DNA from: Planctomycetaceae bacterium
GTDB taxonomy: Bacteria; Planctomycetota; Planctomycetia; Pirellulales; Pirellulaceae
Reading direction: 5' to 3'
Assembly (NCBI GenBank): GCA_007127095.1
Contig: SKZY01000076.1
Coordinates: 1-60,022 of the forward strand
Length of the DNA: 60,022 bases
Part shown: positions 16,894 through 27,100 of the stretch, piece after piece
Layout of the letters: the number at the start of each line of letters is the position of its first letter
How positions within the stretch are numbered: position 1 is the first letter of the stretch
Translations under genes and position numbers: made by a program
The notes under the pieces: generated by a model
Told to the model about the DNA's origin: nothing
Databases searched by the model: none
The model's input: the letters and a program-made list of their open reading frames with translations, nothing else

Positions 16894-17988
16894 ATGTCTT
16901 ATGAAGTGACGTTGATCACCGGTGACGGAACCGGTCCCGAATTGGCCGAAGCGGCTCGTAAGTGCATTGATGCCACCGGGGTCAAGATCGAGTGGGACGT
17001 CAAGGAAGCCGGCATCGACGTGATGGAAACAGCCGGTACGCCGCTGCCGGAAGATACGATCGCTTCGGTACGGCGGACCAAATGCGCTCTCAAGGCGCCG
17101 ATCACCACCCCCGTTGGCAAGGGGTTTCGCAGTGTTAACGTTTTCCTGCGACAAGAACTCGGTCTGTTCGCCTGCATCCGGCCCTGCAAATATTATCCCG
17201 GGGTTCGCAGCTTTTTCAGCGAAGTCGGGGTCGATTTGGTGGTGGTCCGTGAGAACACCGAAGACCTTTACGCCGGTGTCGAGTTCGAAGCCGGTCGCCC
17301 CGAAACCGGGCAGCTGATCGAGTTCATCAACGGCTTGCCGAGTGACCGAAAGATTTTGACGGGAGCCGACGAGACCGGCATCAGCATCAAGCCGATCAGC
17401 AAGTCAGGGACCGCCCGGATCGTTCACTGTGCTTTCGATTACGCTCGCAAGAACGGCCGCAAGAAGGTGACGATCGTTCACAAGGCCAACATCATGAAGT
17501 ACAGCGACGGGCTGTGGTTGGCCGAGGCGATGAAGGTCGGCGAACAATATCCGGACATCGAGTGTGAAGAGCGGATCGTCGACAACATGTGCATGCAGTT
17601 GACGCAAAAGCCCGAACTTTACGACGTCATCGTACTGCCGAATCTGTACGGCGATATCCTCAGCGACCTCGGTGCCGGCCTGATCGGTGGGCTGGGGATG
17701 GCTCCCGGGGCGAACATCGGCCCCAACGGCGCCGTTTTCGAAGCGACGCATGGCAGCGCCCCGAAGTACAAGGGACTCAACAAGGTCAACCCGACCGCAT
17801 TGATCCTTTCGGGCATGTTGATGCTCCGTCACCTCGGCGAAATCGATGCTGCTGAGCGGCTCGAACAGGCTGTCGCCGCCGTAATCGCCGAGGGTCGTGA
17901 CGTGACTTATGACCTCAAGCCCAACCGCGACGACCCGACCGCTGTCGGGACACAGGAAATGGCCGCAGCGATCTGCGCCAAGATCTGA
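16894..17988 (+). CDS. NAD-dependent isocitrate dehydrogenase (IDH3-like)
   Basis: Decarboxylating dehydrogenase of the isocitrate/isopropylmalate family, 364 aa, TCA cycle, cytoplasm. Starts with [25 protein letters not shown]. The substrate loop is [25 protein letters not shown] (Ser and Arg ligands), followed by [46 protein letters not shown] (Lys/Asn), [39 protein letters not shown] (metal Asp) and [13 protein letters not shown]. The SVNVxLR loop and [10 protein letters not shown] fit the homoisocitrate/IDH3 branch rather than LeuB. ATG 16894 is preferred to TTG 16879. An lpxK gene follows after 44 bp. Confidence 0.92.
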   Translation: MSYEVTLITGDGTGPELAEAARKCIDATGVKIEWDVKEAGIDVMETAGTPLPEDTIASVRRTKCALKAPITTPVGKGFRSVNVFLRQELGLFACIRPCKYYPGVRSFFSEVGVDLVVVRENTEDLYAGVEFEAGRPETGQLIEFINGLPSDRKILTGADETGISIKPISKSGTARIVHCAFDYARKNGRKKVTIVHKANIMKYSDGLWLAEAMKVGEQYPDIECEERIVDNMCMQLTQKPELYDVIVLPNLYGDILSDLGAGLIGGLGMAPGANIGPNGAVFEATHGSAPKYKGLNKVNPTALILSGMLMLRHLGEIDAAERLEQAVAAVIAEGRDVTYDLKPNRDDPTAVGTQEMAAAICAKI

Positions 17989-18032
17989 CCTCGCCATGCG
18001 ATCCCACGCAGAATAGGTCGGCGTTGTTGGGA

Positions 18033-19100
18033 ATGATGCATTACCGAGCGATATTGAGTGGCCAGCGGCGCGATCCGCTGGCCTTTTTCTTGCGAATCAT
18101 CCTCCGCGGGATGACGCTGCCCTATCTCGTCGTCGTCGTGATTCGGAACCTCGCGTTCGATCGAGGTTGGATGACCGTTCATCACAGCGATGTACCGGTG
18201 ATCTCGATCGGCAATCTGACCACGGGCGGCACGGGCAAGACACCGTTGGTCTGCTACCTCGCTAGACGACTCCGTGATTGCGGGCTGCGGGTGGCCTTGG
18301 TCAGCCGTGGCTATGGTGCGGCGGCGGGTGAAGAAAATGACGAGGCGATGGAGTTGGCTTGGTCGCTGCCCGATGTACCGCATCTGCAGAATCCCGATCG
18401 TGTCGAATCGGCCCGGGTGGCGGTGGAGGAGTTGGAAACCGAGGTGATCGTGATGGATGACGGTTTTCAACACCGTCGCCTCGGTCGTGATTTCGACATC
18501 GTCGTCATCGATGCGACCTGTCCGTTCGGCTATGACGCTTTATTGCCTCGCGGGTTGCTGCGGGAACCGCTGCGCGGCTTGCGGCGGGCCGACGTGGTCG
18601 TCTTCACCCGCTGCGATGCCGTCACGCCTGAGCAATTTGCGGCGATCCGGGCGCGGGTCGCTCGGTTTGCGCCGCAGGCCATCGTCACCGAGTCGGTACA
18701 CCGGCCCGCCGGGCTACTTTCGTGGCCCAATCGATCCGCCCCGATCGATCGATTCGCGGACCAGTCGGTCGCCGTGCTCTGTGGAATCGGCAATCCCGCC
18801 GCCTTTGTCCGAACGGTTGAGTCCTGCGGCCTACGGATCGTCGATACGCTGACGCTGCCCGATCATGACCGCTACGAGCCGTCGACTTTGGAAATGATCC
18901 GATTGCGGCTCGGTCGACTCGGTGATTCGGTGTCGGCAGTCGTCTGCACCCACAAGGATCTTGTCAAACTGCAGACCGATCGGCTCGGAGGATTGCCGCT
19001 GTGGGCGTTGCGGATCGAAATCGATCTGATTTCGGGAAAAACGGAGTTCGATCGTGAAGTGACGCGGGTCGCATCGCCTGGCGAGTCGCCTTCGGCTTGA
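18033..19100 (+). CDS. lpxK: Tetraacyldisaccharide 4'-kinase
   Basis: Inner-membrane kinase that phosphorylates the 4' position of the lipid A disaccharide. 355 aa. The N-terminal membrane segment (LPYLVVVVIRNLAFDRG) is followed by the P-loop GNLTTGGTGKTPLV, VSRGYG, PDRVESARVAVEEL, the conserved MDDGFQHRRLGRDFDIVVID, and LLPRGLLREPLRGLRRADVVVFTR. All key blocks are present, so the enzyme should be active. ATG 18033 or 18036 is likelier than the TTG at 18024. With waaA at 40.6 kb it shows that this organism makes Kdo-lipid A. It may be cotranscribed with the isocitrate dehydrogenase gene 44 bp upstream, although the functions are unrelated. Confidence 0.93.
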   Translation: MMHYRAILSGQRRDPLAFFLRIILRGMTLPYLVVVVIRNLAFDRGWMTVHHSDVPVISIGNLTTGGTGKTPLVCYLARRLRDCGLRVALVSRGYGAAAGEENDEAMELAWSLPDVPHLQNPDRVESARVAVEELETEVIVMDDGFQHRRLGRDFDIVVIDATCPFGYDALLPRGLLREPLRGLRRADVVVFTRCDAVTPEQFAAIRARVARFAPQAIVTESVHRPAGLLSWPNRSAPIDRFADQSVAVLCGIGNPAAFVRTVESCGLRIVDTLTLPDHDRYEPSTLEMIRLRLGRLGDSVSAVVCTHKDLVKLQTDRLGGLPLWALRIEIDLISGKTEFDREVTRVASPGESPSA

Positions 19101-19301
19101 TCGCCACATCCGCAGCCTGCTGGCGACCAGCGGAGGCGAAACCATTCGTCTTCATCCGGGTTTAGCACCAGTTGGTAAGGTAAGTTCCAGGTAGCTTGGC
19201 GAGGAAATCGCCCTTCGGATGCTGTATGCGAAACCTACCTGGCATATCGTTTCCCTGCTCGACATCCATTCGACTCCTCTTAACGACGGATACCGCGACC
19301 G

Positions 19302-19970
19302 ATGAATCTGATCCTCCCACCGACCTCACGGCGTCATTTTCTTCGTGGCACCGGACTCTCGGCGGCGGCGCTGTGGGCCACGCCGGGGTTGTTTGCCGAA
19401 GAGTTATTCCGCACCGCGGCGATGACCGAAGGGCCGTTCTATCCCGATCGGCTGCCGCTGGACACCGACAACGATCTGTTGGTGATCAACGACGCGATCA
19501 CGCCGGCGATCGGCCAGGTTACTTACCTGAGTGGCCAAGTGATGAACCAGTCGGGTAATCCGTTGCGAAACGCGTTGGTCGAGATTTGGCAGACCGATCA
19601 CAACGGCGCCTACATCCATTCGCGGTCATCGAATGCGGAACGCCGAGACGGCAACTTTCAGGGATACGGCCGTTTTCTGACCGATTCCGCCGGCCGTTAT
19701 TTCTTTCGCACCGTCAAGCCGGTCGCTTACCCGGGACGTGCCCCGCACATCCATTTCGCGGTATCGCAAGGCAGCAAGCGGGTACTGACCACCCAGTTGT
19801 TGGTCGCGGGTGAACCGCTCAATGACGGCGACGGTTTGCTGCAACGACTGGGCGATGAAAAAGCGAAGCAGAGCGTATTGACCGAGTTTGAGCCGCTGGC
19901 CGATTCCAAGGTGGGTGAATTGACGGCCAAGTGGGACATCGTGCTGGGCGTCACCGCGGCGGATGCCTGA
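19302..19970 (+). CDS. Exported intradiol ring-cleavage dioxygenase-like protein
   Basis: 222-aa protein of the protocatechuate 3,4-dioxygenase/intradiol family, which uses Fe(III) to cleave catechols between the hydroxyls. The N-terminus has a twin-arginine signal (SRRHFLRGTGLSAAALWATPGLFAEE). Family features: TEGPFYP, VTYLSGQVMNQSGNPLRNALVEIWQTDHNGAYIH, GNFQGYGRFLTDSAGRYFFRTVKPVAYPGRAPHIHFAV. The Tyr of GRYFF and the two His of PHIHF are the expected iron ligands, so activity is plausible. Tat export of a pre-folded iron enzyme fits. There is no aromatic-degradation gene cluster around it; such secreted stand-alone members occur widely in planctomycetes. Substrate unknown. Confidence 0.9.
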   Translation: MNLILPPTSRRHFLRGTGLSAAALWATPGLFAEELFRTAAMTEGPFYPDRLPLDTDNDLLVINDAITPAIGQVTYLSGQVMNQSGNPLRNALVEIWQTDHNGAYIHSRSSNAERRDGNFQGYGRFLTDSAGRYFFRTVKPVAYPGRAPHIHFAVSQGSKRVLTTQLLVAGEPLNDGDGLLQRLGDEKAKQSVLTEFEPLADSKVGELTAKWDIVLGVTAADA

Positions 19971-20010
19971 GCCGAGCGTGAGAAACCATCGCGCCGCGGC
20001 TCACCATCGC

Positions 20011-20127
20011 TCAACGCTGCATCGGTAGTTTTAGTTCGACGGTTTCGCGGCCGCGACGAACGGTGACGGTCACCGAATCGCCCGGCACGCGATTCTGGAC
20101 GCCGTGCCGAATCAGATTAGTTTGCCG
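20011..20127 (-). pseudogene. Remnant: C-terminal end of a PDZ domain
   Basis: The 38 codons before the TGA at 20011 read NLIRHGVQNRVPGDSVTVTV, then RRGRETVELKLP, which is the last third of a typical PDZ domain (helix, PGD turn, two final strands) as found in DegP/HtrA-like proteases. Upstream in the same frame the sequence becomes unrelated and runs into the aminotransferase gene, whose stop is at 20129. There is no start codon with a binding site and no first half of the domain. I read it as the tail of a gene whose front was lost, perhaps when the aminotransferase segment arrived. Confidence 0.6.
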
Positions 20128-20128
20128 C

Positions 20129-21058
20129 CTATGGCGACCGGACGCAACGATCGAACCGGTCCAATACACGCAGGTAGCACTGCCCCGCCGCCCCGGCATG
20201 AATGGCGACGCCGTCGACGGCATTTGCGAACCAGAGTCCGCCATCGGTTCCCATCAGCCAAACCTCATCCGCGGTACGCAGATCAGCGGGGTACAGCGGT
20301 GCATGGGTCCAAGCGATGTCTAACTCGGCGGCGATCTCCATCACCAGCTCTTGGGTCACACCTGGCAAGACCCGTTCCGCTGGCGGTGAGACGACGGTGC
20401 CGTCGCGGAGAATCGCCAAGTTGGCCACGGAGGTTTCGGTCACCGACCCATCGGCATCGACCAGCACTCCGATCGCGGCGGGGTTCAGTTCGGCGGCGAT
20501 CCGGTCGGCGACGTAGTAGTGCAGCCGACAGCGGACTTTGATGTCTCGGGGCCAGGTTTTTTCCGGCGGCGCTTGGACGTCGGTGATCACCAGCGGTTGA
20601 CCGCCCTGGCGGTGGGCGGCGATTTTTGCGTGATCGAGGCGATTGAGGTGCAGAATCTCGATCGGCCCCGCAGCGGTGGGGCCAGCCGTTCCGGGGGTGG
20701 CGAGCATCGTAATCCCGAAGTCGTTTTCGGAATCGCACCACGCTCGATTTCGCTCGATCAGCCGCTCGATCCGTTCGAAGCAGACAGCCGAATCGCTGTC
20801 GATTCGAATTCCGACATGCTCGAGGGTCCGCCGCCATCGGACCAGATGTGATTCGACGGCCAGCGGGACTCCCTGATAGGTTCGCAGGCGTTCGACCGCG
20901 ACGACGCCTTGACGAAACCCCACATCGGTAACAGCGATCGCCAAATCGGCGTTTAATATCCAGCCACCGTCGCCCGCGGCGTGCGGTGCCGCGGAATCGC
21001 CGTGGCGAAGATAAGAATCCGACACCCAAGCGACCGTATCATCGTGTTGTGAAGTCAT
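20129..21058 (-). CDS. Class IV PLP aminotransferase (branched-chain aminotransferase / aminodeoxychorismate lyase fold)
   Basis: 309 aa. Fold type IV: LAIAVTDVGFRQGVVAVERLRTYQGVPLAVESHLVRWRRTLEHVGI at the N-terminus, the PLP lysine region DIKVRCRLHYYVADRIA, then the cofactor loop DADGSVTETSVANLAILRDGTVVSPPAERVLPGVTQELVMEIA. These match DAAT/ADCL/BCAT enzymes; the specific reaction cannot be told. The ATG overlaps the stop of the upstream alpha/beta hydrolase as ATGA, so the two are translationally coupled. A 16-bp tandem repeat spans this junction and encodes parts of both proteins. Downstream is a PDZ remnant. Confidence 0.85.
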   Translation of the reverse strand: MTSQHDDTVAWVSDSYLRHGDSAAPHAAGDGGWILNADLAIAVTDVGFRQGVVAVERLRTYQGVPLAVESHLVRWRRTLEHVGIRIDSDSAVCFERIERLIERNRAWCDSENDFGITMLATPGTAGPTAAGPIEILHLNRLDHAKIAAHRQGGQPLVITDVQAPPEKTWPRDIKVRCRLHYYVADRIAAELNPAAIGVLVDADGSVTETSVANLAILRDGTVVSPPAERVLPGVTQELVMEIAAELDIAWTHAPLYPADLRTADEVWLMGTDGGLWFANAVDGVAIHAGAAGQCYLRVLDRFDRCVRSP

Positions 21059-21077
21059 CGTGTTGTGGAATCATCGG
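21039..21077. repeat. 16-bp tandem repeat across a gene junction
   Basis: TCATCGTGTTGTG recurs at 21039 and 21055 (period 16) with a partial third copy (TCATCGG) at 21071. The repeat covers the ATGA overlap between the hydrolase and aminotransferase genes and therefore codes for the last residues of one and the first residues of the other. It may have created the overlap by slippage. Confidence 0.7.
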
Positions 21078-22083
21078 ATGAATCGGCTGGCAGTGGGTTG
21101 GGCGAGGCTACCGGCGAAGCGCCATGGATCAACCTTGCCAATGTCGGGCCGATCCGACACCCCCGGGCGTAGTAATCGATTTCGCTGTGTCCGATCCCTA
21201 AGAACCGAGCACAATCCCGCATTACCAGTGGGACACGTTGGCCATCGTACCCGAGCGCGATTCGCTTCGGTCCTGAATACCCGAGGGCACCTCCGCGAGT
21301 CGCCGAAGTGATCAACCAATATCGCTTCAAGATTGCATCTTTGGAATTATAGAGCACGGCTAGATCACTCATATTTTGACTCGCCAATCCATGGTATTGC
21401 CCGCGATCGAGCCAGTTGGCTTCGAGCGCCGGGGCGACCAGACCGACCGCCAATTCGGCACCTCGGATCGTCGGGCCTGGCAGGCGTCGCCCTGACAGAT
21501 GGCCGCCGGCGAGAGTGTGCAGGGCGCCGGTGACGACACGGGCACCGAAACTGTAACCGATCACCGTGACGCTCAAGTCACGCTGGACGAGTTCTCGTAG
21601 AAACCAGGCCAGGTAAAGCCCCTCGGCTTCGGTCATTTGGGCCTTGCGTCGGCCGTCGCGGATCGGCAGCCCCAATCGTTCACTCGGCCAGGTAAAAACC
21701 AGGAAATCGATCGCGGGGTAGGGTAGGCACGGGGTCACGTTTCGGTAGACGAACAGCCCTCTGGCGATCGCTTCACATTCGGTCAGTCGGTTGCCATGGA
21801 CGTGCAGTACGACAGGGCGTCCCGGTTCGAGCTGGGCGAAGAAATCGTCGAGCGACGTTGATTGCCGATTCCCGATCGGATCGAGCCGGGTGACGCTGAG
21901 GTCGGGCGATTCGACATTTGCCAAGTAGGCGTCGGAGGTGATTTGTCGTGAACTGATCGTCCACAGCCGATCGTCGCGCTCGACGGTTGTCGCTTGTTCG
22001 TCGGCAACAGCCCCGATCGCCCCCGAGCTAACGGTTATGAGGATCGCAGCGATCATCATGAAGAGGCGTCGGATGTAAATCAT
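21055..22083 (-). CDS. Exported alpha/beta-hydrolase-like protein
   Basis: 342 aa with a signal peptide (FMMIAAILITVSSGAIGAVADE). The hydrolase core has VVLHVHGNRLTECEAIARG, DFLVFTWPSERLG (as in DUF900-type lipase-like hydrolases) and the nucleophile elbow VIGYSFGARVVTGALHTL, with Ser in GYSFG. C-terminal candidate Asp (VLYNSKDAIL) and His (GIGHSEIDYY) are in order, so a full triad is plausible. Location is periplasm or outside. It is the first gene of a two-gene operon with the class IV aminotransferase. Substrate unknown. Confidence 0.8.
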   Translation of the reverse strand: MIYIRRLFMMIAAILITVSSGAIGAVADEQATTVERDDRLWTISSRQITSDAYLANVESPDLSVTRLDPIGNRQSTSLDDFFAQLEPGRPVVLHVHGNRLTECEAIARGLFVYRNVTPCLPYPAIDFLVFTWPSERLGLPIRDGRRKAQMTEAEGLYLAWFLRELVQRDLSVTVIGYSFGARVVTGALHTLAGGHLSGRRLPGPTIRGAELAVGLVAPALEANWLDRGQYHGLASQNMSDLAVLYNSKDAILKRYWLITSATRGGALGYSGPKRIALGYDGQRVPLVMRDCARFLGIGHSEIDYYARGCRIGPTLARLIHGASPVASPNPLPADSSDDSTTR

Positions 22084-22121
22084 TGGGTATCAGTCGCGGC
22101 GAGTTCGATGTGGCGTTTCTA

Positions 22122-22134
22122 CAACAAATTGTTG
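22122..22134. promoter_or_regulatory. Perfect 13-bp palindrome, possible operator
   Basis: CAACAA-A-TTGTTG lies in the gap between the divergent hydrolase and Cys-rich lipoprotein genes, about 40 bp upstream of the hydrolase start and 110 bp before the lipoprotein start. A second feature at about 22196-22211 repeats GTCGTACGA twice. Either could bind a regulator of the divergent pair. This is based only on symmetry and position. Confidence 0.35.
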
Positions 22135-22243
22135 CATAAAAAAATCATCCTTTGCTTGCATCGCACATTAGGCAACCTAGATTTGTGCGGCTCGTCGTAC
22201 GAGTCGTACGATAACGCTCGCTTTGCACATGAAGGGAAATGAA

Positions 22244-22795
22244 ATGAATATTCGCTTTGTCACCTGTGTGACGACTTTGTTGGTGCTGACGACTTCGGGT
22301 GGTTGTACAGGAATGAGGAACTTTCTGTTCGGTCGCGGTGCCGCCTGTTCCAACTGTGCGACCCAAGGTCCGGCCTATGGCGGTTTGGGACAGGGGCCGT
22401 CCGGCGGCGAATACGGGTGTGGAACCGAACTCGGCTGTGGTCGCGAACCGGGTTGCGGCTATGAGCACGAAGGTACCCAACCCTTCCGCCCCTTCGCCCG
22501 ACTCCGTCAGAACTGCGGACTGCTCGGTGGACGTGGCATTTGCAACGGGTCTCCTAACTGTAATTGTGGTCCTCAAGGCTACGCCACACCGTACGGCGCC
22601 TACAACAGCGGCGCGATCGATCCCTATGCCTATGAAGGCGAAGTGATCGGATCGGAGATCGTCGGTGACGGCTACGGCGGTTACCCGGGTGTCATCTATC
22701 CGAATTCTCGGATTGTGGATGACAACTTCGACGTACGGGGCGAGCGAATCATCGGCGTCGACCCGGTTCCGAACGGTTCCTCACGATCCAACTGA
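22244..22795 (+). CDS. Gly/Cys-rich secreted lipoprotein-like protein
   Basis: 183 aa, not recognised. The ATG at 22244 follows AGGGA at 6 nt. The N-terminus (MNIRFVTCVTTLLVLTTSGGC) looks like a lipoprotein signal with Cys21 as the lipidation site. The mature part is very rich in Gly, Cys, Tyr and Asn: CSNC, GYGCGTELGCGREPGCGYE-like Cys-Gly spacing, then NCGLLGG, CNGSPNCNCGP and a Tyr/Gly-rich tail (YGAYNSGAIDPYAYEGEVIG). About a dozen Cys suggest disulphides or metal binding in a surface or wall protein. Planctomycete cell walls are known to be rich in Cys-containing proteins; a link here is only a guess. Confidence 0.75.
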   Translation: MNIRFVTCVTTLLVLTTSGGCTGMRNFLFGRGAACSNCATQGPAYGGLGQGPSGGEYGCGTELGCGREPGCGYEHEGTQPFRPFARLRQNCGLLGGRGICNGSPNCNCGPQGYATPYGAYNSGAIDPYAYEGEVIGSEIVGDGYGGYPGVIYPNSRIVDDNFDVRGERIIGVDPVPNGSSRSN

Positions 22796-23001
22796 TTCGG
22801 TTACAGCAGCCAACGTCTTTCCCTGACCCTTGACAATATCCGCCCGCTGCGGGGGGATGACCGGGGACCGCGAGGCGGGTTCCGTATGACGGCAAGTACG
22901 TAGGCGACTAGAATAGAAGAGTCGTTGAAGTTCCTTTGTTTAGGCTGCGAGGCCGTAGCAACCGGGCCGCCACTGCGGTGCGGCTCGACCGAAAGCCCAA
23001 A

Positions 23002-24078
23002 ATGATGAATCTGCAAAACCAGGCTGACTTCGTTCGGCCGACCGAAGGTGACCGACGTCAATTCATGAAGCGAGCGGTGATGCTGGCGTCGGGCTCACTG
23101 ATGACCGCTGGCGGTCCGGCCAGCGGTCAATTTCGACAGCGAAACCCGCGGTCAACCAACGACGATGAGACCGCTGGCGGGCTTGATGAAGCTCAAGAGA
23201 TCTCGGCAGGGCGGTTGCGATTCGACAATCCGAAGAGCCAGGTTTGGCGAATCGGTCTGAGGCTCGAAACGCGGGGGATCGCCTGCGGTGACGTGTTGGC
23301 TACCTTCCCGATTCCGATGCCTTGGCCCGAGCAGGGCATCCGTGTCGTACAGCAAGAGATCGATCCGCGGGTCGATCGGTGGGCGGTCCGCAACCTGCCC
23401 GGCGGGGCTCGACAGGTCGTGTTGACGATGCCGCGGGTGCCGGCTGGTAGCACGCCGGAAGTGATGTTCGAGTTTGAGGTGACGCGGTCGCGGATCCTGG
23501 GTCCCGAAACGACTTACGACTTGCTGGTCCCGACGCGTCCGGGGAGTGATTTGAAGGTGTTTCTCGGTACCAGTCCTTATATCGACATCGGTGATTCGCG
23601 GATCCGATCGCTGGCCAAGGAATTGGGGGGGGGCGAGGATCTCGAGGCGTGGCGACTAGTCGAATCGATTTATGATTGGGTCCGTGACCATATCGAATAC
23701 GTCGAGGGCGACATCAAGCCGGCGTCGCAGGCGTTGCGGGACGGTAACGGCGATTGTGAGGAGATGACCAGTCTGTTCGTCGCCCTCTGTCGGTTGAATT
23801 CGATCCCCGCTCGGATGGTCTGGATTCCGGGCCATTGTTACCCCGAGTTCTATCTTGAGGACGCGGATGGTATCGGGACTTGGTTTCCGTGCCAGGCGGC
23901 GGGGACGCGCCAGTTCGGCGGGATGGATGAGTATCGCCCGGTACTGCAGAAGGGTGACCGGTTCAAACTGCCTGAGAAGCGGCAACCGGTCCGCTATATC
24001 GTCGAATTTTTTAGGTGCATCGCCGTCGGCCGACGGCAACCCTCCCCGGTGTTCGTCCGTGAAGTGATCGAAGGCTAG
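23002..24078 (+). CDS. Exported transglutaminase-like cysteine protease-fold protein
   Basis: 358 aa. The start is one of the paired ATGs at 23002/23005; the frame extends upstream to a TTG without support. The N-terminus has a Tat-like signal (GDRRQFMKRAVMLASGSLMTAGG). The beta-rich N-terminal half is followed by a transglutaminase core: RLVESIYDWVRDHIEYVEG, catalytic Cys in NGDCEEMTSLFVALCRLNSIPARMVWIPGH, His in GHCYPEFYLED, and Asp further on. The triad is therefore present. Probably a periplasmic peptidase or amidase, possibly acting on the envelope. A CHAT-domain gene follows 69 bp downstream on the same strand. Confidence 0.87.
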   Translation: MMNLQNQADFVRPTEGDRRQFMKRAVMLASGSLMTAGGPASGQFRQRNPRSTNDDETAGGLDEAQEISAGRLRFDNPKSQVWRIGLRLETRGIACGDVLATFPIPMPWPEQGIRVVQQEIDPRVDRWAVRNLPGGARQVVLTMPRVPAGSTPEVMFEFEVTRSRILGPETTYDLLVPTRPGSDLKVFLGTSPYIDIGDSRIRSLAKELGGGEDLEAWRLVESIYDWVRDHIEYVEGDIKPASQALRDGNGDCEEMTSLFVALCRLNSIPARMVWIPGHCYPEFYLEDADGIGTWFPCQAAGTRQFGGMDEYRPVLQKGDRFKLPEKRQPVRYIVEFFRCIAVGRRQPSPVFVREVIEG

Positions 24079-24147
24079 GAGCGGTCGCGAGAACGCTTGC
24101 TGGTTGCTTCATTTCGGCAACCCACGACAGATCAGAGGATTGAACCT

Positions 24148-27100
24148 GTGTATTTATTTCGATCGAACACGTCCGCCGCGGAATCCGCGCTACGATTAGG
24201 GTTTTTCCTGGTGGCGGTTTGGTCGGTTTCCCCAGCGTTTGCTCAAGGGGTGGGTACTCCGGCGCCACAGGGTGGACCAGCGATCGCGCCTGGGTTGGGC
24301 GTTGCGGCGGTGAATACGTACCCGAACGAGCACTATTATCTTGGGCTGCGTCAGTATCGGGATGGCGAATTGGGCAATGCGGCGATGGCCTTCGACCTCG
24401 CCTTGGGCCGCACGCGGAAGGACCCGTCGGGACGTTGGATTGATGCGATCCCGGTATTGGCGATGATCAGCGAATGTCTGTATGCGGCCGGAGACCTGCC
24501 AGGCGCGGTGGAGAACATCGACTCGGCCTTGGAAATCGCGATCCGGAACCGGGGCTGGTTGGCGGCGTTGGATTGGTCCGATCTGGCGACTGCTCCTCAA
24601 CGTTCTCCCGACCCGGCAGCGGGTTGGACGGCGCCGAATGTCCCGCAGTTGGTACCGGTTCCGAATCGCATGTCGATTTCGTCGGGACAGGTCAACCTGG
24701 CGCCCGTGCTAGCCCGTGGAGGGGTGCTCGAATCAGCGAATATGACCCGTATCGACGCGGTCGAAGTGATGCGTGGGCTCGCGATCGCGTTGTACCGTCG
24801 AGGCGTGATCTTCGGCGAGATCAGCGGAGAGTTCGAAGTGGCGAATCAGACATTGGCCGCGACCAAATACCCATCCCGGATGGAATTACCGGTCGGACGG
24901 GCCTTGATCGGTGCGATTCGGGGTTGCGGTAAGTTCGCTGCTGGCGACGGCGACGCGTTGGCCAGCGATATTGGTAGTTACGCTGCCCTCGGTAACCGCG
25001 TCCACCCGTTGTCGCCGATCTTGCAACTCGCCGGAGCGCGCTATTTGGCGATGCAAGACCAACCGGCTCCGGCGCTGGCGCTGGCGACTCGGGCTGCGTC
25101 TGGCGCGTCGGCGTTGGGACATCCTGAATGGGTTGGCGAGGCCTTGATGGTGGCGGCCGGGTGTGTGGAGCCTGGGGCATCCGCCGCAGGACTTCAGGCG
25201 ACCGCGGCGGCGGCGGCCACGGCGCATCAGCGGCGCGGTCGCTTAGCGGCGCTCGGCTCGCTGGCTGCTGCGGCCGACGCAGCTCTCACGGCTGGCGATG
25301 TCGGCTCGGCGACGACGCTGCTGTCTCAGCTCCGCTCGGCTCTATCGCAACGTGATCGGGTTCAGCCACGCTTGGCTGCCCATGCCGAATATTTGACCGC
25401 GGTCTCGGCGGCGGCGGGCGGCGGGGCGTTCGGCGACGCCGCGATCGATGAAGCGATCACTCGCGTCTTGGCCTTCGCCCAAGGCAACGTACCCGGATTG
25501 CGGCGAGGCGCCTCGGCGCGACGCGGACGCGGTAACGCGGCGGCGACCCCGCGGCTGTTTCAAATCGGTTTTGTCGGCGCTGATGCTCAGGGCCGTGGGA
25601 TGGCTGGCCGAGCGGTTGAGAAGCGGATCGCCAGTTATCTTGATCAACCGTCGCCAGGCGTGTGGCGGAGTGACCCCGTCGACGCCTTGGCAGCCCTCAG
25701 TTTCGATCCCTCGGGTCTACTCGCCGGTCAGTTGCTGGCAAGTGCCAAGCAGGGCAAGGCGGAAGAGACGCTGCTGCATGCTGATGCTGTGTTGAGGCAG
25801 CGTTTCTTGGCGACGCTGCCACTTCGCGGCCGTGTCCAGCAGATCCGGCATCTGGTATCGACCGAGAAGGCCCGGTTGCTACCGACGGCTGCGACCTGGC
25901 TTGAAAAGCCGCCAGCCAAGGTGGCGGCGATGCTGCAAGCGGTCGCTTTGCCGCGACCTCCGGTCGGATCGGCCGAAGCGGTCGCTCGCGGTAATCAGCT
26001 CGAATCGCTCGCCGCCCAAATCGCGCTTTCGCGTGGCACGCTGCCGATGGTGACGCCTCATCCGGTCGTCGACGAAACGGCGGCCGGCCGGTTGCCAACT
26101 GGGACCGGCCTGCTAACGCTGGTCGACCTCGATGCGGCGATCATATGCACGCTGCATGCTGGCAAGGAATCTCACGTATGGGCGGTTCCGAGTGGACGAG
26201 GTGTCGCGAACGAAATCATTAAAGTGTTGCGGGGGATCGGAGCCAGCGGCCGGCCGGCGGCTTCGAGACTGGATGATTCGGAATCGTGGAAGGGCGATGC
26301 GGCCTCATTGAGGCGACGGTTGATTCCCAATGAGCAACTCGATGCCTTCGCCGGAATCGACCAGTTGCTGATCGTTCCGAGTGGCCCGCTCTGGTATCTG
26401 CCGTTCGAGCTATTGCCGATGGGCGACCAAAACGCTCCCCTGCTGGGCGATACGCTGTCGCTGCGATACGCGACCACCCCGGGATTAGCACTCTACCCGT
26501 CGCGGCCGGCGCAACCCGAGTTAGCGATCGGAACGGCGGCGCAATTGTTCTTCGCGGTCCGCGACCGAGACCTCAATTCGCAGCTGATGGAGAATGTCGT
26601 GTCGGCGGTCGAACGGCATCAATCGCTGGCTGCTGGGGCGCCGGTCCCGAGCGGCCAGATCGGCGATGCGATCGGCTTTTTCGCAGCCTTAGGAGCGATC
26701 ACGCCGAATACGTCCGCGCCGCTGATGACCTCGGTGTCGCTGTTCGACAAGAACGTGCAGACGGCCCCGCTTGCAGCGTGGCTGCGTTTTCCGGGCCAAC
26801 CCGCAGCCGGAATTTTCCTGCCCGGTTACCGGACTTCCGCCGTCGCCGGGCAGCTCGGTGACGGTCGTGAATTGTTCATGACACTGACCGCGTTGCAAGT
26901 CGCAGGCGTTCGCGACGTTGTGATCAGCCGCTGGCCGGTTGGCGGCGAGTCGACCGCGATTTTGACGAAGGAGTTCTTGCAGGAGCTGCCGTTTGCAGGC
27001 GTCGAACCGGCTTGGCGACGGGCGGTGCAGACGCTCAGAAGGTCGTCACTGAATCCCGACTCCGAACCGTTACTCGGCAACAAAGATCAAAAACGCGACG

